From contig NC_054713.1 of assembly GCF_016097555.1 (NCBI RefSeq), positions 44,554,750 through 44,618,749 on the forward strand: DNA of 64,000 nucleotides, in the 5' to 3' direction. The stretch is from Gigantopelta aegis (Eukaryota; Mollusca; Gastropoda; Neomphalida; Peltospiridae). How positions within the stretch are numbered: the stretch's first letter is position 1; every line of letters starts with the position of its first letter. Both the position numbers and the translations under genes were made by a program. Below are positions 1-11,481 of the stretch, one piece after another. The notes beneath the pieces are model-generated. The model saw nothing but the letters and a program-made list of their open reading frames with translations. It did no database searches and was not told the origin of the DNA.

Positions 1-540
1 ATTTATAGACACTGATTTTGTGTTTTTAATATCTGTATAGTGCTGAACGAGTGATGGAAGTAATAATGACGCGGATTTGAGTCTTTTAGTTGTTGCTGCA
101 GATATATGTTGGTGTTCATGGGCTTTTGGACTAAAATTAAATGGTTGTTTAATGAAATACACTTGATATCAAAAGCTTTTCTACATTGTGTATAGTAACG
201 AGGATCGGATAGTCGCAACAATTATCAGTGTTTTCACATTTGCTTGTTACGGAATCGATTGGACGTGTTGTTTCTCTAAGACTTTGACCCTTGGACCCTT
301 TGACCCTTGGATAGAAAATAGTTTAAAGCTCACGCTTTGGTAAAATATAGTCTGAACTGATATATGACGTTGCCATGACGTCTTAGTATCCAGGGTTTTG
401 TTTTGTTTGTTTGTTAGATTAATTGATTTTTTTTTTTTTTTTGTGGAAGGCCACAACCTCACTTTGTGGCAGCATACGTTCCTATTTTATAAACACAGGA
501 TCTGTGATAGTCGCAACGACTGGCCTAATGTTAAAGTTAA
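1..540. other. Intergenic, nothing recognised
   Basis: AT-rich DNA with a T homopolymer at about 428-443. The short open frames here have no recognisable domain or codon signal. No gene or repeat family is assigned. Confidence 0.5.
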
Positions 541-660
541 AGGTTGTTTCTGTGTAACGACGCCACTAGAGCATGTTGGTTTGTTATTAATCATAGGCTA
601 TTTGACGTCATTTTGGTAATAGTCTTGAGAGTTGAGGAAGAAACCTGCATCACCACATAT
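541..660 (-). mobile_element. Degraded SINE tail (tail B type)
   Basis: On the plus strand it reads 'GTAACGACGCCACTAGAGCA', then a diverged 'ATTAATCATAGGCTATTTGACGTC' equivalent and 'GAGGAAGAAACC'. This is the reverse complement of the SINE 3' tail seen intact at 34488-34785. The head and core are missing, so it is an old 5'-truncated copy. Confidence 0.6.
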
Positions 661-1334
661 AGATGTCTGTTTGGTAGATTAATTTGAGTAGTTGTCCTGT
701 GATAATTCAATTATCCTTTCTATGCTAATATAATTCGTGGAATATTGACAAATCGGAATTTAATCAACGCTGAAATTAACGCATATAGATGTAGTGAAAA
801 TACAAGGACGTATGCTGGTGGGGGTGTGTCAGTGGTTTAAATGAACCACCCCGCTGAGGTTAAAACAATTGGTATAGTGTAATAGTAAGCTATTTAGATA
901 GGTGTCCAGGGAAAATGTAGAAAAAAGTTCATATTTGATACCAGTAACAACCCCCCTTCTCGCCGGTCAAATATATTGTATAAATCGTTTCAATTTTTAG
1001 TTTGGTGTTTACTTTTTTAATTAAATAGGTTACCAGCGTGCTCTTTTAAATATGTGTTTTTTATGATAAGTTATTTATGTTTTTAACCTCTTTTTATAAT
1101 AGGAAATAGGAATTTAATAGGGCGGTGCGCTGCTCCTATCCTAGGGTATGCAACATGGTTCTATACCATACTTGTATGCGCTAGGTTTCTAAATTAAAGT
1201 GGTGCCAGCGTCTGATGAATGGCATAACGTTCTGTTTCTCCAGGATTATAGAGAGGCGCCCCTGGACTTGGAATCGCCAGGATACGTTTTTACATTGCCA
1301 GACTCACCAGACGCTTAACTTTCCCTGTTTAAAT
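661..1334. other. Intergenic, nothing recognised
   Basis: AT-rich sequence without a convincing exon, RNA gene or repeat unit. Confidence 0.5.
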
Positions 1335-1580
1335 ACTGTTTATTTTTTTTTTATTTTTTTATTATTATTGTTGTTGTTTTTTGGTAGAATCGTTGGCCCT
1401 TGGGCCTAATTTTTGATGGGGGGCACCGAGACTGGAGGGCACGACGGTTGGGTTGGCCGGGGGGGTGGGGGTGCTGGGTGGGTGGGGGATACTCCACCGG
1501 AAGATGGTTAGGGGGGTAGGCGTAGGCGGTTTGGGCCGTAAGAGTTGTTAGGACTGCCCCCCCCCCCCCCCCCCCGGAGC
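1335..1580. repeat. Low-complexity T-rich, G-rich and C-run block
   Basis: A T/ATT-rich stretch (about 1340-1380) is followed by a G-rich stretch with many runs of 3-7 G (about 1417-1545), which could form G-quadruplexes, and a C homopolymer at about 1557-1575. Open frames across it are Gly/Pro-rich artefacts. Confidence 0.7.
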
Positions 1581-2545
1581 CTTCCTGGGTTTCGGCCACA
1601 CCGAAGTCCCCAATACGATGGGTGCCCCTAAGTAAAACATATTCCCCTAATAAAAAAAACCTCCAGTGGCTGAAGCCTAACCTCCTAGTCACCTGCCACC
1701 CCTATTTTGAGGGCTAATTAATATATTTCAAAAATATTTATATTTAGGACTGCCCGATCTAAATTTGCGTTACAAATTGTTAGTTGTTTGCTGTATATTA
1801 AATATTGTTTGGGAAAATAACGCACAAAATTATTTATTGTAAAGTCCTTTTTCCCTGTTTGTTTAAATATCAAAATTGCCCCAGTAATTGTTCTGTCCCA
1901 GGTTGGACTACTGGCATCCGGTGGCCGAATCTGGGATAGACATGTTCGAAACCTTCGTGGTATAGGAGCATGTAAATATTTTATTGATTGATATTTGATA
2001 CACACACACACCTTGGCTGGCTCCTCTGTCCAGAACAGGAAAGGGGTTGGGGTGGGTGGGAGAGGGGACCGCCGGCACTGGAAGGTGCAACAGATAGGGT
2101 GTCGAATTACACTTGTTTTAAATGCTTCTTCTGTGCCAAACAACGTTAGATACGAATGGCTGGAGACATGTCATAGATTTCAAGATTTCAGATTGTTTTA
2201 TGTTTGTTACAACATTCCATTTAATGATCCATATTGCGTGAAAATAAAGAGTTTGTATACATGTTCAGAATTATTATTTAGAGTTGGTTAACTGTCTCAA
2301 AAGCAAGATTATTATTATTATTTATATTGTACAGTTTGTTAAGTGTCTCACAGTTAAGTAGTAAGTATTATCAGTATTAATAATATTATTAGTATGCATT
2401 AAGTTGTTCACTTTGTTGACGGTTTTATTTTGGTTTTTGAATGCAAACGATGTTTGCCTGAATCTCTATACTATGAACCTGTTTTAATTTAAAGATTCCT
2501 TTTGAATTATAGTCGTAATGCAAGAGTCAATGCAGTTTTCAACGT
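1581..2545. other. Intergenic, nothing recognised
   Basis: Contains a short CA tract near 2000 and a G-rich patch at 2038-2068. No gene is supported. The frames present are short and lack domain signatures. Confidence 0.5.
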
Positions 2546-2665
2546 TACATGTTTTCCTAATGCAACAAGGGATCTTTTATATGCACTTTCCCACAGACAG
2601 GAAAGCACATACCACGGCATTTGTCCAGTTGTGGTGTCCAATGAAAGAGGCACTAGACAGAGATT
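2546..2665 (-). mobile_element. SINE core fragment
   Basis: Matches the shared SINE core in reverse orientation: 'GCAACAAGGGATCTTTTATA', then 'CCCACAGACAGGAAAGCACA' and 'CCACGGCATTTG'. The tRNA-like head is not recognisable. Confidence 0.75.
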
Positions 2666-3281
2666 GCTGGAATCAATCCCTATTTTGTCATCGTGTAGAG
2701 ATTCGGGGTTTGATTGAGAAAAACGTTTTCGTCCTTCTCGTTTATCTCTAACTCCGGTGATATAATATTTTGTTTACTGCTGCCCAAAGGTTTGACGGAG
2801 AACTTGTAAATTGGTAGACACAAAAATACATTTTGGGAGATCCAGTTCTGTTTAATCAAACTATAGATATAAATCATGATTACTATTCTTAATAGAAAAC
2901 TGACTGTTAATTATACACAAAGTCTAAAAGCAGATTTTCACAGCTATTTTTTTTAATTCTATATCCACATGGATGTATTCTGGAAAATAATTTTTTTAGC
3001 TGTGGGGTTTTTGTGGGTTTTTGGTTTAGGAAGGGAGAGAGGGGGTCCGTTGGTGGATTTAGCGTCTTGTTTGAGAATTACTGTGTTTTTGTGATATTAA
3101 ATATTGTTGATGGTTGTGTATATTTATTATTGAACACCAAGTTGTCATTTGTTGGTGAATTTTTTTTTTTGTGAACGCTGTTGTTGAAAAATAAAGTTTG
3201 ATATTACGTCAATATGCGTGTTTGTTTGCTTTTCTTCGGTTTCATTACTAGTACTTAGAGGGGTTAGATCAATACTAAAAC
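2666..3281. other. Intergenic, nothing recognised
   Basis: T-rich and AT-rich sequence with no supportable gene or repeat family. Confidence 0.45.
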
Positions 3282-3380
3282 GTGTGTGTCTGTGCGTGTG
3301 CGTGTGTGTGTGTGTCAGAGAGAGAGAGAGTATATGTGTATGTGTGTGTGTGTGTTTGTGTGTTTATTTATTTATTTATT
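3282..3380. repeat. Compound (TG)n-(GA)n-(TG)n-(TTTA)n microsatellite
   Basis: Imperfect TG repeats run to about 3316, followed by about seven GA units, more TG, then TTTA repeats. The Cys/Val-rich frame across it is an artefact of the repeat. Confidence 0.9.
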
Positions 3381-3673
3381 CTGTTCTCAGACATAATGTC
3401 CAAGGGTGGATACAACAATTTGAAAAGAGACGTGAAAATATTTAGAGAACTGTGAACAAGACTTTGATAGGGATGCAAAATGCTGGTTCATTAATACCAT
3501 AAAACATGACCTAACATTTTGGTTAAATACACCAAACAATATAAACGGTGTATGGCACATACGGGTGCGTATCATCTGCATCCCCATGACCACCGGGGCA
3601 ATTCCACGAAAACACGAACCTCGGGGCGAAAATTCAAAATACACTTGCTGATTGTGGTTTGTTGTCATTTTGC

Positions 3674-3822
3674 AAGGCCAAAGGCCCCAGATATTTAAAC
3701 CGTACTGCATAATTCATATATGTAACCTGTTACCCACTATTTCAGCCAAGGCTAAAGTACCCAGATATTTAAACTGTACTGCATAATTCATATATGTATC
3801 CTGTTACCCACTATTTCAGCTA
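3674..3822. repeat. Two-copy 74-bp tandem duplication
   Basis: The block containing 'CCAGATATTTAAACCGTACT' and 'CCTGTTACCCACTATTTCAG' occurs twice in direct orientation, offset by 74 bp (CAG at 3688 and 3762), with only a few differences. It is a recent local duplication with no coding content. Confidence 0.85.
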
Positions 3823-4039
3823 CATTATCTTGAGAGACCGGAACAAATTATATTTTGCAAAAACTGTAGTTCTATCAACAATCTGATATCGGGATACGTA
3901 TCGTATCGCGACTTCCCCTTTTGTTACAGCTCTAATTGGCAGGTAATCTGGAAAGTAAATGGTTGGGTGGGCCACTGTGTGTTGACCAGTGTGTATATCT
4001 GAAACATCTTACTAAGTATTGTGCATATGTGCTTGAGAT

Positions 4040-4260
4040 CGGGGCGAGATCTAACTCAATTGGAATAGCACTCGCATGGTGTTCTTTAGTCATAGGATGA
4101 AACACCCTCGGTGGACCTGTCCTCTGACTGATGTTTTCCCCGTCCCAGCCAATGCCTCACAACTGGTATATCAAAAGCCATAGTATGTCATATTATGTCT
4201 ATGGGAACGTGGGTATGAAATATCCTTTGTTGCTAATGGAAAAGTATAGCAGGTTTCCAC
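4040..4260 (+). mobile_element. Old full-length-like SINE, plus orientation
   Basis: Begins with a decayed tRNA-like head (GGGGCGAGATCTAACTCAAT) and continues into the family core ('CACAACTGGTATATCAAA', 'GTATGTCATATTATGTCTATG', 'CTTTGTTGCTAATGG', 'AGCAGGTTTCC'). It ends at an AAT microsatellite. Divergence is high. Confidence 0.7.
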
Positions 4261-4275
4261 CAATAATAATAATAT

Positions 4276-4308
<33 letters not shown>

Positions 4309-4310
4309 TT
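4261..4310. repeat. (AAT)n microsatellite
   Basis: About 15 AAT/ATA units with one interruption, directly at the 3' side of a SINE. It probably grew from the SINE end. Confidence 0.9.
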
Positions 4311-4825
4311 GACTACAGAAATGTGATACTTGCGCTATATGCATTATCTTATTGTGTAGCAAGCTTAATGGGTATCTAGATAACGCGTATGCAATGACAT
4401 CACAAATTATTTCATGGTAACCGGAAGTCGGAGTGAAGGTTTTTGATGAACGTCACTCTCGCGGTAGCCTAAATATCGTTGTCTGCAGTTGGTTGCGCTT
4501 CAGTTTGCAAAGAAAACAGTGTAACCCGTCACCAGCCCAACATGGTTTGGCGTCAGTTAGAAGACCACAGTTATTTATCTTCAGCTGAGATTTATCGCCC
4601 ACCTATGGTTTAAAAATAAAGAAAGATACGGGTATTTTTAGTCTCAACGAAATTGCAAATAGGGCCATGATGATAAAGAGGACTCTTTATTAATATTTTG
4701 AGTTCAATTTTTGTGTTACTTCTATCACAATATGCCCAAACTGCGTGATTTGGGGTCCATGTTTGACAATGTTCACACCCATACAAACCAATCCCAAGCG
4801 GGAGTTGACGGATATGACGTCTATA

Positions 4826-5166
4826 TCATAGGCGTACGGGCTCCAATTTTTGTAGACAGCAGGCTGGCTTTTGTCCGAATTAAACGAAAATGCCCGAATA
4901 TGAATAACAACATTTATCCACATTAGCATTACCACCAAACAGGTGTAAACGAATCATTTTTTAATGCATTTTTACATGGATTACAACTAATTTTGAGGGT
5001 AAAATGGTGGAAATACATGTTTAAAAAGGTGTCAAGATAGTTAATTTTGCCCGAATATCTGTATAATTTTTGCTCGAATTTGAGGTTTTGATCCAGCACT
5101 GGGAGGGGGGGGGGGGGGGGGGCAGTTCCCCCCCCCACACACACACACACCCTGTCTCGTACGCAT
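4826..5166. mobile_element. Element with long G and C homopolymers and GTACG ends
   Basis: Starts with 'CATAGGCGTACGGGCTCC' and ends with 'GTCTCGTACGCATATGG', so the ends are weak inverted repeats around GTACG. Inside are 'TTTTGAGGGTA', 'GAATTTGAGGTTTTGATCCA', then a G run (5102-5122), a C run and a short AC tract. The same internal sequence recurs at 6655-6850 and 26990-27160, so this is a dispersed family, probably a non-autonomous DNA element. Exact ends are uncertain. Confidence 0.55.
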
Positions 5167-5274
5167 ATGGTCTATATATATATTATGGAGTCTTTGCTCA
5201 TCAAATCGTATTTAAATAAAGGTTTAGCTATTAATATTTTTAAAAAATCAACTTGTTTTTTGTTTTGTTTCATT

Positions 5275-5362
5275 CATTCTTTCCTTTTTTTCTTCGTTCT
5301 TCTTTTTCTTTGTTTTTTTCTTTCTTTCTTTCTTTCTTTTTTTTGTTTCTTCTTTTGCGTTT
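5275..5362. repeat. T/C-rich low-complexity tract with (TTTC)n
   Basis: A pyrimidine-rich stretch with a (TTTC)n core at about 5320-5340. Phe-rich frames across it are artefacts. Confidence 0.85.
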
Positions 5363-5534
5363 GCTGATATCCAACATCCAGGTACGTAAAATTTTCAGTC
5401 AGATTCAGATTTTACAGTCAAATTACCCATTGAAAACCACTCTGTATACTCGTATGAAGTGTTAGTTTTTGTGGAACGAGAAACCAGTTTTTGTATGTGT
5501 GTCTTATCACAAATCTGAACAACAAAACCGTAAT

Positions 5535-5955
5535 ACGTGATCAAGGCCATATCTCTGCACAATGCAGAGTCGAATGGGTATTTGACAAAATAGTGGATGA
5601 TTCCATTAATCTCTGTTTAGTGCCTCGTCTACAGTAGGACTGCCACTCCCGAGCAGATCCTTTACTGGAGAAGGGGAAGGATTTAGGTCAAGATCGAACC
5701 ACCTTGGTGGATCCACTCAGCTGATTGGGGTTTTCTCGTTCCAACTAGTGCAACACAACTGGTCAAAGGCTGTAGTATGTGCTTTCCTGTCTGTGGGAAA
5801 GTGCATTTAAAAGATCACTTGCTGCATTAGGAAAAAAAGGTAGCGGGTTTCCTCTAATGACTACATGTCTCTAGTGGTGTCGTTAAACAGAACAAACTTC
5901 TTTTTACTGGATATTTCATTCTTCTTGCACAACCACAACGAGGACGGATCCATAA
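5535..5955. repeat. Dispersed repeat interrupted by a SINE (filled site)
   Basis: Flanks 5535-5669 and 5903-5955 match the uninterrupted stretch at 21825-21990: 'ATATCTCTGCACAA', 'GTGCCTCGTCTA', 'CCACTCCCGAG', then 'ATTTCATTCTTCTTGCAC'. The SINE at 5670-5902 lies exactly at the break. Confidence 0.75.
5661..5911 (+). mobile_element. SINE with TTTACTGGA target duplication
   Basis: The core and tail B are recognisable ('CAACACAACTGGTCAAAGGC', 'GTCTGTGGGAAAGTGCAT', 'CTCTAGTGGTGTCGTTAAAC'). The head is shortened. The direct repeat TTTACTGGA at 5661-5669 and 5903-5911 marks retroposition, and the related locus at about 21939-21960 has the sequence without the insert. Part of the usual tail B (the AAATGTTTGACATCC stretch) is deleted. 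Confidence 0.85.
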
Positions 5956-6344
5956 AATCAATTTAGGGGGTGGGGGCTACAATGACACGTGGCCGAATGT
6001 CACAAACGTTCCAGTAGGGGTTCTTTGGATTCTCCCACCCTAAAAAAAAAAAAAAAAATTATATATATAACTGTCGCAAAATTTAGGAAATTTTTAAGTT
6101 GCTATCGAGGTATTTGGGGGGTCCGGGGGCATGATTCAAAGGTTATTTGCTCGTTACTGTAACTCTCGCCGTTAATCTCGATCCGTTAGTCTCGCTACAA
6201 CTTTTACATTCAGTCGAGATGTAAAGGCCACTCCCCTGCTACGGGCCTGTGTTTCTTCTTTAGAAAACCAGTGTCTGTACATCCAATGTGTTTGCGATCA
6301 TCAGCTAATGTGGCTGGAAGCCAATGTTCGGTTTTCTTCGTAAC

Positions 6345-6410
6345 ATATATTTTTTCGAACGTACGAAATTATTGGAAGGGAAAATCTGGTTTGGGTTACA
6401 TACATATTAG
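6345..6410. mobile_element. Fragment of the TTAA-MITE family
   Basis: 'TTTTTCGAACGTACGAAATT' followed by 'ATTGGAAGGGAAAATCTGG' resembles the central part of the 384-bp element at 34898-35281. Only a short piece remains. Confidence 0.45.
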
Positions 6411-6574
6411 TATTACTACCAATCCAGGCCCGTAGGACGGATTTTCAAAGTATGTGCGTGTTGCGGGGGGGGGGGGGGGGGGGGGGGGCTAATTTTTATG
6501 GTTGTTCTATCGTCAGGTTTCCGTATTAGCATTATAAGACATTTTAAAGTCCCGAAATAAAAACTGGCGAAAAA

Positions 6575-6610
<36 letters not shown>

Positions 6611-6792
6611 ACGCTCCCCCCCCCCCCCCACGCTCCCCCGGCTCCTACAACCAGCTATATAGGGTTGCAAACTAATTTTGAGGGTAGAATCATAGAAATA
6701 CATGGTAAAAAGCTTTTAGGTTAGCATATTTTTCCCGAATATCTATCATTTTTGCCTGAATTTGAGGTTTTGATCCAGTATTAGGCGCAGTT

Positions 6793-6824
<32 letters not shown>

Positions 6825-6850
6825 CCCCCCCCCCCGTCTCGTACGTGTAC
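6411..6850. mobile_element. G/C-homopolymer element pair
   Basis: A G run (6464-6488), long C runs (6582-6628, 6796-6819 and near 6830) and the shared internal text 'AATTTGAGGTTTTGATCCAG' tie this to the family at 4826-5166. At least two copies appear to abut or nest (about 6411-6655 and 6655-6850). Homopolymer lengths may be assembly-limited. Confidence 0.5.
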
Positions 6851-7500
6851 GCTCCTTATTAAGAATATCAGTATGATAACCGTTGTTATTCTTGCCAAAA
6901 AGGCAGGAACACACGCAAAGATACCTACGTGGTGAAACAGTAGATGCCAACAGGTATATAATCTTGTTTGTCACACTTTATGGGCGCTTGCCCCAGTTAG
7001 GTGTGACCTGGTGACGTTCAGGAGTGCAAGGTATCGCGGTCGCTTACTAGACTGTTTTTTTTGTACCTAACGTTAGATGAATGCGATATGATAGAAGATG
7101 ACGGTACCAGTCAAATTGTATGCGAGCGCTCTGGCTCCTGAACTCGCCGGGGGTATCTCTGAGACGGAGTAAGCGCTAGCTGCAGTTAGGTGTTTTAGCA
7201 CACATTCCGCCGTGACCTGGACGTCGCATCAGAACTAGTACTATACTCTGTGTCAGAAAAGACTTTGATATTACTTCATTATCTCTCTTAAATAAAAACA
7301 AAGATCAGTTCAGAAAACACATTTTATCAAAATAAGAAAATATTTATGAGAAAAACTACATACACAAATTATTAGCATTTAAGAAATTACAATACTGTAG
7401 GCCCTATGTGTTTTGATGAACCATACAAAAAAAAACTAATTCTGTCAAACTACAAAATATTGCCCCTCCTCCCCCCCCCCCCCCCACTTCCCCCATTGTA
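6851..7500. other. Intergenic, nothing recognised
   Basis: Somewhat more GC-rich between 6985 and 7230, with two related 'CAGTTAGGTGT' segments. No domain, RNA gene or clear repeat could be assigned. Confidence 0.45.
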
Positions 7501-7525
7501 CTAATATAAAGAGAGAACCTCGCCC

Positions 7526-9198
7526 TAACCCTAAATCTAACCCCATCACTAAATCTAACCCCATCTCTAAATCTCAATCCATCACTAAATCTCAACCCAT
7601 CACTAAATCTAACCTCATCACTAAATCTCAACCCATCACTAAATCTCAACCCATCACTAAATCTCAACCCATCACTAAATCTAACCCCATCACTAAATCT
7701 CAATCCATCACTAAATCTAACCCTTTCACTAAATCTACACTAAATCTAAGCCCATCACTAAATCTCAACCCATCACTAAATCTAACCCCATCACTAAATC
7801 TAAGCCCATCACTAAATCTCAACCCATCACTAAATCTCAACCCATCACTAAATCTAACCCCATCACTAAATCTCAACCCATCACTAAATCTAACCCCATC
7901 ACTAAATCTCAACCCATCACTAAATCTAGCCACATCACTAAATCTAACCCTTTCACTAAATCTAACCCCATCACTAAATCTAACCCCATCACTAAATCTA
8001 ACCCTTTCACTAAATCTAACCCCATCACTAAATCTAACCCCATCACTAAATCTCAACCCATCACTAAATCTAACCCCATCACTAAATCTCAACCCATCAC
8101 TAAATCTAACCCCATCACTAAATCTCAATCCATCACTAAATCTAACCCCATCACTAAATCTAACCCCATCACTAAATCTCAACCCATCACTAAATTTAAC
8201 CCCATCAATAAATCTCAACCCATCACTAAATCTAACCTCATCACTAAATCTAACCCCATCACTAAATCTCAACCCATCACTAAATCTAACCCCATCACTA
8301 AATCTAACCCCATCACTAAATCTCAACCCATCACTAAATCTAACCCCATCACTAAATCTCAACCCATCACTAAATTTAACCCCATCAATAAATCTCAACC
8401 CATCACTAAATCTAACCCCATCACTAAATCTAACCCCATCACTAAATCTCAACCCATCACTAAATCTAACCCCATCACTAAATCTCAACCCATCACTAAA
8501 TCTAACCTCATCACTAAATCTCAACCCATCACTAAATCTAACCCCATCACTAAATCTCAACCCATCACTAAATCTAGCCACATCACTAAATCTAACCCTT
8601 TCACTAAATCTAACCCCATCACTAAATCTAACCCCATCACTAAATCTAACCCTTTCACTAAATCTAACCCCATCACTAAATCTAACCCCATCACTAAATC
8701 TCAACCCATCACTAAATCTAACCCCATCACTAAATCTCAACCCATCACTAAATCTAACCCCATCACTAAATCTCAATCCATCACTAAATCTAACCCCATC
8801 ACTAAATCTAACCCCATCACTAAATCTCAACCCATCACTAAATTTAACCCCATCAATAAATCTCAACCCATCACTAAATCTAACCTCATCACTAAATCTA
8901 ACCCCATCACTAAATCTCAACCCATCACTAAATCTAACCCCATCACTAAATCTAACCCCATCACTAAATCTCAACCCATCACTAAATCTAACCCCATCAC
9001 TAAATCTCAACCCATCACTAAATTTAACCCCATCAATAAATCTCAACCCATCACTAAATCTAACCCCATCACTAAATCTAACCCCATCACTAAATCTCAA
9101 CCCATCACTAAATCTAACCCCATCACTAAATCTCAACCCATCACTAAATCTAACCTCATCACTAAATCTCAACCCATCACTAAATCTAACCCTTTTTA
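7526..9198. repeat. 18-bp minisatellite with 648-bp higher-order repeat
   Basis: About 92 units of an 18-bp motif (plus strand CACTAAATCTAACCCCAT and the variant CACTAAATCTCAACCCAT). Marker variants recur at fixed spacing: 'TAAATTTAAC' at 8191, 8371, 8839 and 9019 (180 and 648 bp apart), and 'TAGCCACATC' at 7928 and 8576. The array therefore evolves by block duplication of 36 units. It starts with telomere-type 'CCCTAACCCTAA' at about 7525. Because 18 is divisible by 3, long frames stay open (RFSDGV hexapeptide on minus), but two minus frames and one plus frame are open, so coding is not supported. Confidence 0.95.
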
Positions 9199-9608
9199 AC
9201 GACGAATATTCCGGAGATCTTAAATAATGTTCAAACCGTTTGTTTTAATTTCTAGTCGGAATCTTGTTTTTAATGCTGCCACAAACCTGTTTACGGATAT
9301 AGCGATCGACTAAGAAACTCCATAACTGATTGTCGCAGGAATACTAACTATAGTTGTTCCTTCAGATTGAATAACAGAATTGATGTGAATATGCTGGGGT
9401 TTGGATTAATTTTAATGTATAAACAATGAATATGCCGGGGTTTAGATTTATTGTTATGTGTATACAAAAGAAGACAGATATTGAATAGGTATTACATTTA
9501 AAATTAGCGATTTCCCAATGAACATGACAATACATTAGACCACGTTGCCCTATATGCAGGCTCGTAGGAGCAATAGTTTGAGAATGGGCACAATCTCTAG
9601 TAGTCTAT

Positions 9609-9640
<32 letters not shown>

Positions 9641-10170
9641 GGGGGGGCACAAACCAGTTTTTTGTCTTTATATAGGGTAGAACAGAAAACACCTCGTATA
9701 TTTTTGTCTTACTGGGGGTAAGGAGGAGCACGGTTCCTATTGGCCTAATATGACATGACTAGTATAGTACATGGATATGATCAAAACGTTTCAATGTTTA
9801 CTCTGAGGGGTCAATCCTAGAGCTATTACAAAAAATGATTTGATGTGTAATTCAAGTGAAAAATCTTTAACTTTTAGGTTTCCTATTTACTGTTTTACAT
9901 CCTAGTGGACTGGAAGCATGAACATGAAGCACAGTGCTGTCATTCAATAGTTTAACAATAGAAACAAATAACGCCTTCAGAGATTCATGCTCGAATAATG
10001 AACGTGTATCAGGACCAGCCGCATTCATGTTCCATAGAACAGAGTTTGACTGCAGAATTCCACTGTGGCAGCAACTCTGTTGAAGGCGACCCCATGTCTT
10101 TCGGACCCACCCACCCATCCCGGTGGTTGTATATACACATATAGTTACAGTGTACATGCAACCAAAAAAA
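9199..10170. other. Intergenic with (TG)n and G run
   Basis: A TG tract and G homopolymer lie at about 9609-9648. The rest has no recognisable gene or repeat family. Confidence 0.5.
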
Positions 10171-10240
10171 AAAATTGTTTTGTTTAACGACACCACTAGA
10201 GCACATTGATTTATTAATCATCGGCTATTTCGACAATCTA
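10171..10240 (-). mobile_element. SINE tail B fragment
   Basis: 'TTGTTTTGTTTAACGACACC' then 'ACTAGAGCACATTGATTTAT' and 'TAATCATCGGCTATT'. This is only the 3' tail, in reverse orientation, so the copy is 5'-truncated. Confidence 0.8.
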
Positions 10241-10828
10241 ATTAAAATTAGCTCCACTATTACATGTGGATCTAACAGCAGGCAGTTGTAGCTCATGTCC
10301 ACCAATCACAACCTTACTTGCAGAATCATGCCAGTGATTTAAAAATAATTTGAAAATATTCCGAATTATCCTGAGGGTATACGACATGGTTCGTGTGAAT
10401 TACGAATGCCTTATTTAGACCAGTAGAACTAATTTTAATCAGATTGCTAACAACACTGCGTAGTCTCCAATGTCCAGGTAACATTTCGTCTGTAAATAAT
10501 AATTTAAATATTGACCAATCACACTTCGCCTTTTATAACGTTATTTGGAAGCATACAAATTCTAAAAATATCGGGCGAGTCTATTTTAGTGGCCGCAGTA
10601 CAGCGAACCATACCAATACGTACGGGATGGGTTTAATATCAGTCTTCAATTTTACATTAAAAATTATTTATTTATTTATAAAAAAAAAAAAAAAAACTAA
10701 ACCAGTCTTCAGTTTTACATTACAAATTATTTATTTTATAAAATAAAACATGTTTTAAGGCATTCGTAATTCGTAATAGATTGCTATTTGGATGTCAAAC
10801 ATGAGGTAATTTTTGACACAGTCACAGA
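10241..10828. other. Intergenic, nothing recognised
   Basis: AT-rich, with an A homopolymer at about 10680-10697 flanked by two similar 'TTTACATTAAAAATTATTTA' type stretches. No gene is supported. Confidence 0.45.
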
Positions 10829-10945
10829 GAGAAAACCCGCTACATTTTTTTTCATTAGTAGCAAGGGATCTTTTATATGCACCATCCCACAGACAGGATA
10901 GCACATACCACAGCCTTTGATATACCAGTCGTGATGCACTGGCTT
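10829..10945 (-). mobile_element. SINE core fragment
   Basis: 'GAAAACCCGCTACATTTTTT', 'AGCAAGGGATCTTTTATATG', 'CCCACAGACAGGATAGCACA' and 'CCAGTCGTGATGCACTGGCT' match the family core in reverse orientation. Confidence 0.85.
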
Positions 10946-11317
10946 TACATGCAATCAATGCTAGTTTGAATTTATTGTTTACTTCATTATTCACAGAATT
11001 GACAAAGTAGTTGAACAGGTATGTAATAAATGTATTTACTTTACAATTTGAAACATTTTAAGTAGGGCAAGTGAAAAACGGCGAGGGCAAGGTAAAGTGC
11101 TACCAACACTGCAACCTAGATCATAGAGCGTTCACCTAAGTTACGTAGCACGTGTCGTGTCACATACCTAGTTAGAAAACTCACATTTCAGCTTACTAAA
11201 AACTACCTTAACATATGAATATTATATATTTATATCATTATTTTATATTATTTAAAGTAAACGGGTTTGTTTGTTGTTTTTTTGTTGTTGGTTTTTTTGG
11301 GGGGGTGTTTGTTTGTT
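10946..11317. other. Intergenic, nothing recognised
   Basis: AT-rich, with GTTTGTTTGTT-like low complexity near 11265-11318. No gene or other element recognised. Confidence 0.45.
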
Positions 11318-11481
11318 TAACTTAACGACACCACTAGAGCACATCGATTAATTAATCATCGGGCACTCCTTTTTTCTCATTAATACTCTCAGTAATATCT
11401 ACTAACAATTAACCACTGAGGTGTGTGCCATAACAAATGAACCGTAATTGAATATAAGCACGAAAATAGTTGAAATGAAAT
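11318..11481. mobile_element. Two SINE 3' fragments in opposite orientation
   Basis: 11318-11370 is tail B in reverse ('AACGACACCACTAGAGCACA'). 11399-11481 is the 3' part of the second SINE family in plus orientation ('ACTAACAATTAACCACTGAG', 'TTGAATATAAGCACGAAAAT', 'AGTTGAAATGAAA'), best seen at 39114-39372. Confidence 0.75.

Noticed and set aside
7404-9172. 490-codon minus-strand open frame of RFSDGV/RFSDGL repeats as a repetitive protein gene
   Set aside because: It is an 18-bp minisatellite (a multiple of 3) with no stop in several frames on both strands. There is no ATG-led unique N-terminus, and it ends in a frame slip. No independent coding evidence.
7526-9198. A true telomere or chromosome end
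   Set aside because: The array is internal, the unit is degenerate 18-mer rather than TTAGGG, and ordinary sequence continues on both sides.
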